Part shown: in pieces, positions 5,901 through 6,888 of the stretch
How positions within the stretch are numbered: position 1 is the first letter of the stretch
Layout of the letters: each line of letters begins with the position of its first letter
Origin: Pseudomonadota bacterium
GTDB lineage: Bacteria; Myxococcota; UBA9042; PHBI01
Length of the DNA stretch: 6,888 bases
Assembly: GCA_005788935.1 (NCBI GenBank)
Contig: SYAK01000015.1
Location: 1 to 6,888 of the forward strand
Direction of reading: 5' to 3'
Translations under genes and position numbers: made by a program
Notes under the pieces: model-generated
Seen by the model: the letters and a program-made list of their open reading frames with translations, nothing else
Told to the model about the DNA's origin: nothing
Database searches by the model: none

Positions 5901-6888
5901 TCGACGGCTGGTTTCTCGGGGACAACGGGACGGGCGGGGCCGTCAGCGCCGCGAGCGTCGTGACCATCGCCTCGGACCACACCCTGTTCGCGCGATGGAC
6001 CGCCATGACCTACACGCTGACGTACGACGACAGCGGCGGGAGTGGCTGCGGAGGCGCGATGGTCGTCACCTTCGGGCAGAGCTACGGGAGCGCCGCGCCG
6101 GGCGGGGCCCTGTGCGTCCCGACTCGCGCAGGGCACGTGTTTCGCGGCTGGAGATTGGAGGCCGAGGCGGGTGGCACCTCCGTCACGGCGGCCACGCTCG
6201 TCTCGACCCCACGAGACCATCGCCTGTTGGCGACTTGGGATGCCACGCTGATTTCAGTGAGTTATGAGTCCGGCGGAGGCAGTACCTGCCCCGCGCTTGT
6301 GGTCACCTACGGCCTCCCGTACGGCCGGTCGGCGCCGGGCGGTCAGCTCTGCGAGCCGGCCAAAGCGGGCCACGTCTTTGGGGGGTGGTGGAGCGGCGTC
6401 AGCCCGACGGCGGTTCGGATCCTGAGCGACACCGTGGTCGCGATCACGGTCGACCACGTGCTCTACGCCCGGTGGAACCCGCAGACCTATGCGGTCACCT
6501 TCGAGGCTGGCGAGGGCACGGCCCCCGAACCACCCGCGATACTGGTCGCGTTCGGCGCGCCTTACGGTCCATTGGCCACGTCGTCTCGGGTCGGCTACTC
6601 GCTCGCGGGCTGGTGGACCGGGCCGGATGGGTCAGGCCTCGAGGTCACGCCCGCTACTCGGCTCGAGAGGCCTGAGGGGCACATGCTCCACGCAAGGTGG
6701 TCGCCGAACCGATACGTCGTCTCCTATGTGAGCGCGGGGGGCGAGGGGTGTTCGACGATGGTCGCGACCTACGGCGCCTCGTACGGCGCCCTGTGCGTAC
6801 CGGCTCGCGCGGGCTATGCGTTCGGTGGCTGGTGGACGCAGCAGGGGGGGCAGGGCGACGAGGTCACCGCAGCGAGCCTGGTGCTGAC
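2891..6888 (+). CDS. Lipoprotein with Cys-rich head and InlB B-repeat array (3' partial)
   Basis: An uninterrupted frame runs from ATG 2891 to the window end (1332 whole codons, no stop seen). The start is supported by the ribosome-binding region and an immediate lipoprotein signal peptide: basic n-region, hydrophobic LALILLGL, lipobox LTAC with Cys28. Residues 37-63 hold six Cys, 64-108 form an Asp/Val-rich linker, and 109-291 hold 26 Cys. From residue 295 onward thirteen complete and one truncated B-type repeat of 73-80 residues follow, each with VxFDxxGG near its start, a mid-repeat GYxFxGWW-like core and a final TLxARW-like strand. This repeat family (InlB B-repeat, Listeria-Bacteroides repeat, Flg_new) occurs in surface proteins and has a beta-grasp-like fold. 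The product should be lipid-anchored and exported; an adhesin or spacer role is inference. No enzymatic domain is visible, but the C-terminus lies outside the window. Confidence 0.95.
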   Translation, partial: MTPASHSSRGGCSIPARLALILLGLTACHDAAPPAQCPPGTEGCPCALGRLCDEGFSCLAGTCEAYTEPDDATIVDAGVVDVSAPGDTVDFDLGGSQDVTAGDAASPTCAVVPAGDFCGCRQNADCASGYCLPSSLGGSVCTRTCDQRCPDPYQCLFVTLPGLDPTYLCVEPALNLCRPCVDDAECQRDALGASGARCVRYGSAEGSFCGTACTTDRECPERFVCREVEGLASGNLMRQCVLADPAEACTCSGRSVEGSAFTLCEVDRCEGVRLCEETGLSPCTDPDGDLCEASIEVEVTFDPQGGTLLGADRSTVVVGEPYGTLPEASREGYTLEGWRSGASSESPLVTAETRVTIREAHTLYAGWRPRQYLVSFDTAGGSPCEPRSVTFGEPYGVSGPLCNTLRTGFGLVGWYLGEGADGRLVEPETRVALAMNHVLTARWSATVLTVAFDSEGGSPCDSRTVRFGEAYGAGGPLCVPSRAGFDFAGWHDADNGAGNPVTETSIVAVVTNHVLHARWSPRTIRVGFDPQGGSTPSPSSRQVSFGAPYGGLPETQREGYQLAGWWTAPVGPGFEVTQDTLVTTPDDHVIFARWSGRRYLVTFDSAGGSACEPRNVTFGRPYGADGPLCEPRRRGHVFAGWQLGATGRATDATVVEIASDHTLRATWRANQYRVSFDPGAAGSACEPILVTYGQAYGPLCVPVRPGWRFGGWFTTLPGGWSQVTAETSVTLEADHTLAAQWESNAVQVQLDAPGGSGCPASVVVEYGGLYGTLCGPLRDGYVFDGWWTEAEGGTRVTPQTPVTRTQGHTLHGRWRGRTYVVTFEHAGGAGCEPVTVTFGAGYGASTGGRLCTPTRAGHTFGGWYLLGVPISAETTVETAADHTLTARWSVESTIVTYDNAGGTGCVSLVVSFGAPYGAAVGGALCSPTRAGYAFAGWVLANGATVTAATQVTTVGAHALTARWTPNVYTVTQDSEGGTTCQPTRVSFGQPYRDLCTPSRAGYRFDGWFLGDNGTGGAVSAASVVTIASDHTLFARWTAMTYTLTYDDSGGSGCGGAMVVTFGQSYGSAAPGGALCVPTRAGHVFRGWRLEAEAGGTSVTAATLVSTPRDHRLLATWDATLISVSYESGGGSTCPALVVTYGLPYGRSAPGGQLCEPAKAGHVFGGWWSGVSPTAVRILSDTVVAITVDHVLYARWNPQTYAVTFEAGEGTAPEPPAILVAFGAPYGPLATSSRVGYSLAGWWTGPDGSGLEVTPATRLERPEGHMLHARWSPNRYVVSYVSAGGEGCSTMVATYGASYGALCVPARAGYAFGGWWTQQGGQGDEVTAASLVL
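2999..3763 (+). other. Cys-rich head region of the gene 2 lipoprotein
   Basis: Residues 37-63 form a small six-Cys cluster with the wording CPCALGRLCDEGFSC. Residues 64-108 (3080-3214) are a Cys-free Asp/Val/Gly linker with repeated VDxG and DV phrases. Residues 109-291 (3215-3763) carry 26 Cys, with phrases such as FCGCRQNADCASGYC, CTRTC, CRPCVDDAEC and GxRLCEETGLSPC. This is the style of Cys-rich heads I recall in large lipoproteins of Sandaracinus-like and Bradymonadales genomes. There the last block commonly leads into an Asn/Asp-Gly-Asp metal-binding motif. Here that motif is missing and the block ends in GDLCEAS directly before the B-repeats. The even Cys number suggests full disulfide pairing after export. 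Confidence 0.75.
3773..6888 (+). repeat. InlB B-type (Flg_new) repeat array: 13 complete units and a truncated 14th
   Basis: Unit limits read from the translation are R1 3773-3997, R2 3998-4225, R3 4226-4453, R4 4454-4678, R5 4679-4897, R6 4898-5119, R7 5120-5338, R8 5339-5560, R9 5561-5785, R10 5786-6004, R11 6005-6244, R12 6245-6481, R13 6482-6706, and R14 6707 to the edge. Units are 73-80 residues with no linker between them. The shared core is VxFDxxGG, then VTFGxPYG, then LCxPxRAGYxFxGWW, then TLxARW. Eleven units carry a Cys after the GG turn and another in the LC word; R1, R4 and R13 carry neither. Units are clearly diverged at DNA level, so the array is not newly expanded. The repeats continue past the window. 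Confidence 0.95.

Noticed and set aside
4544..6220. Long minus-strand open frame opposite the B-repeats (about 560 codons)
   Set aside because: It is low in hydrophobic residues, Arg/Gly/Pro/Ala-rich, repeats with the B-repeat period and shows no known motif. The plus-strand frame is unmistakably coding.

Overview
The window is a very GC-rich stretch of bacterial DNA (about 70% G+C by eye). It is filled by two large, head-to-tail, plus-strand genes for secreted, repeat-built, cysteine-rich surface proteins. Both genes run off the window: the first has no visible start and the second has no visible stop. The style is most like Myxococcota (Polyangia, Sandaracinus-like) or the neighbouring Bradymonadales: high G+C, Asp/Gly/Pro linkers with 'DAG' motifs, a MYXO-CTERM-like tail, a 'CVDGxCCDxxC-GQCEACD' cysteine module, and a large lipoprotein with a Cys-rich head. 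The placement is inferred from style, since no marker gene is present.

Gene 1 (1-2869, 5' end missing) has four parts in order. First come at least fifteen 32-residue repeats with four cysteines each, whose spacing and wording resemble the second half of an ADAM/snake-venom disintegrin domain. Then come two complete and one partial copy of a 151-residue, 24-cysteine module. An acidic Gly/Pro/Asp linker follows. The protein ends with a Gly-Cys-Gly, hydrophobic segment, Arg-cluster tail that should sort or anchor it at the cell surface. The visible 955 residues hold about 120 cysteines.

A gap of 21 bases with a purine-rich ribosome-binding region leads to gene 2 (2891 to beyond 6888). It encodes a lipoprotein signal peptide (lipobox LTAC), a small Cys cluster, an Asp-rich linker and a 26-cysteine head domain. 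After these come thirteen complete and one truncated InlB B-type repeat (Listeria-Bacteroides repeat, Flg_new family). In this array the two cysteines of each repeat are present together or absent together, which points to one disulfide inside each repeat.

The two genes very probably form one transcription unit for extracellular adhesin- or stalk-like proteins, one anchored at the C-terminus and one by N-terminal lipid. No enzyme, RNA gene, mobile element, CRISPR array, terminator or internal promoter could be supported. The numerous long open frames on the minus strand and in other plus frames are by-products of G+C-rich repeated coding sequence. The only non-coding stretch is the 21-base gap.
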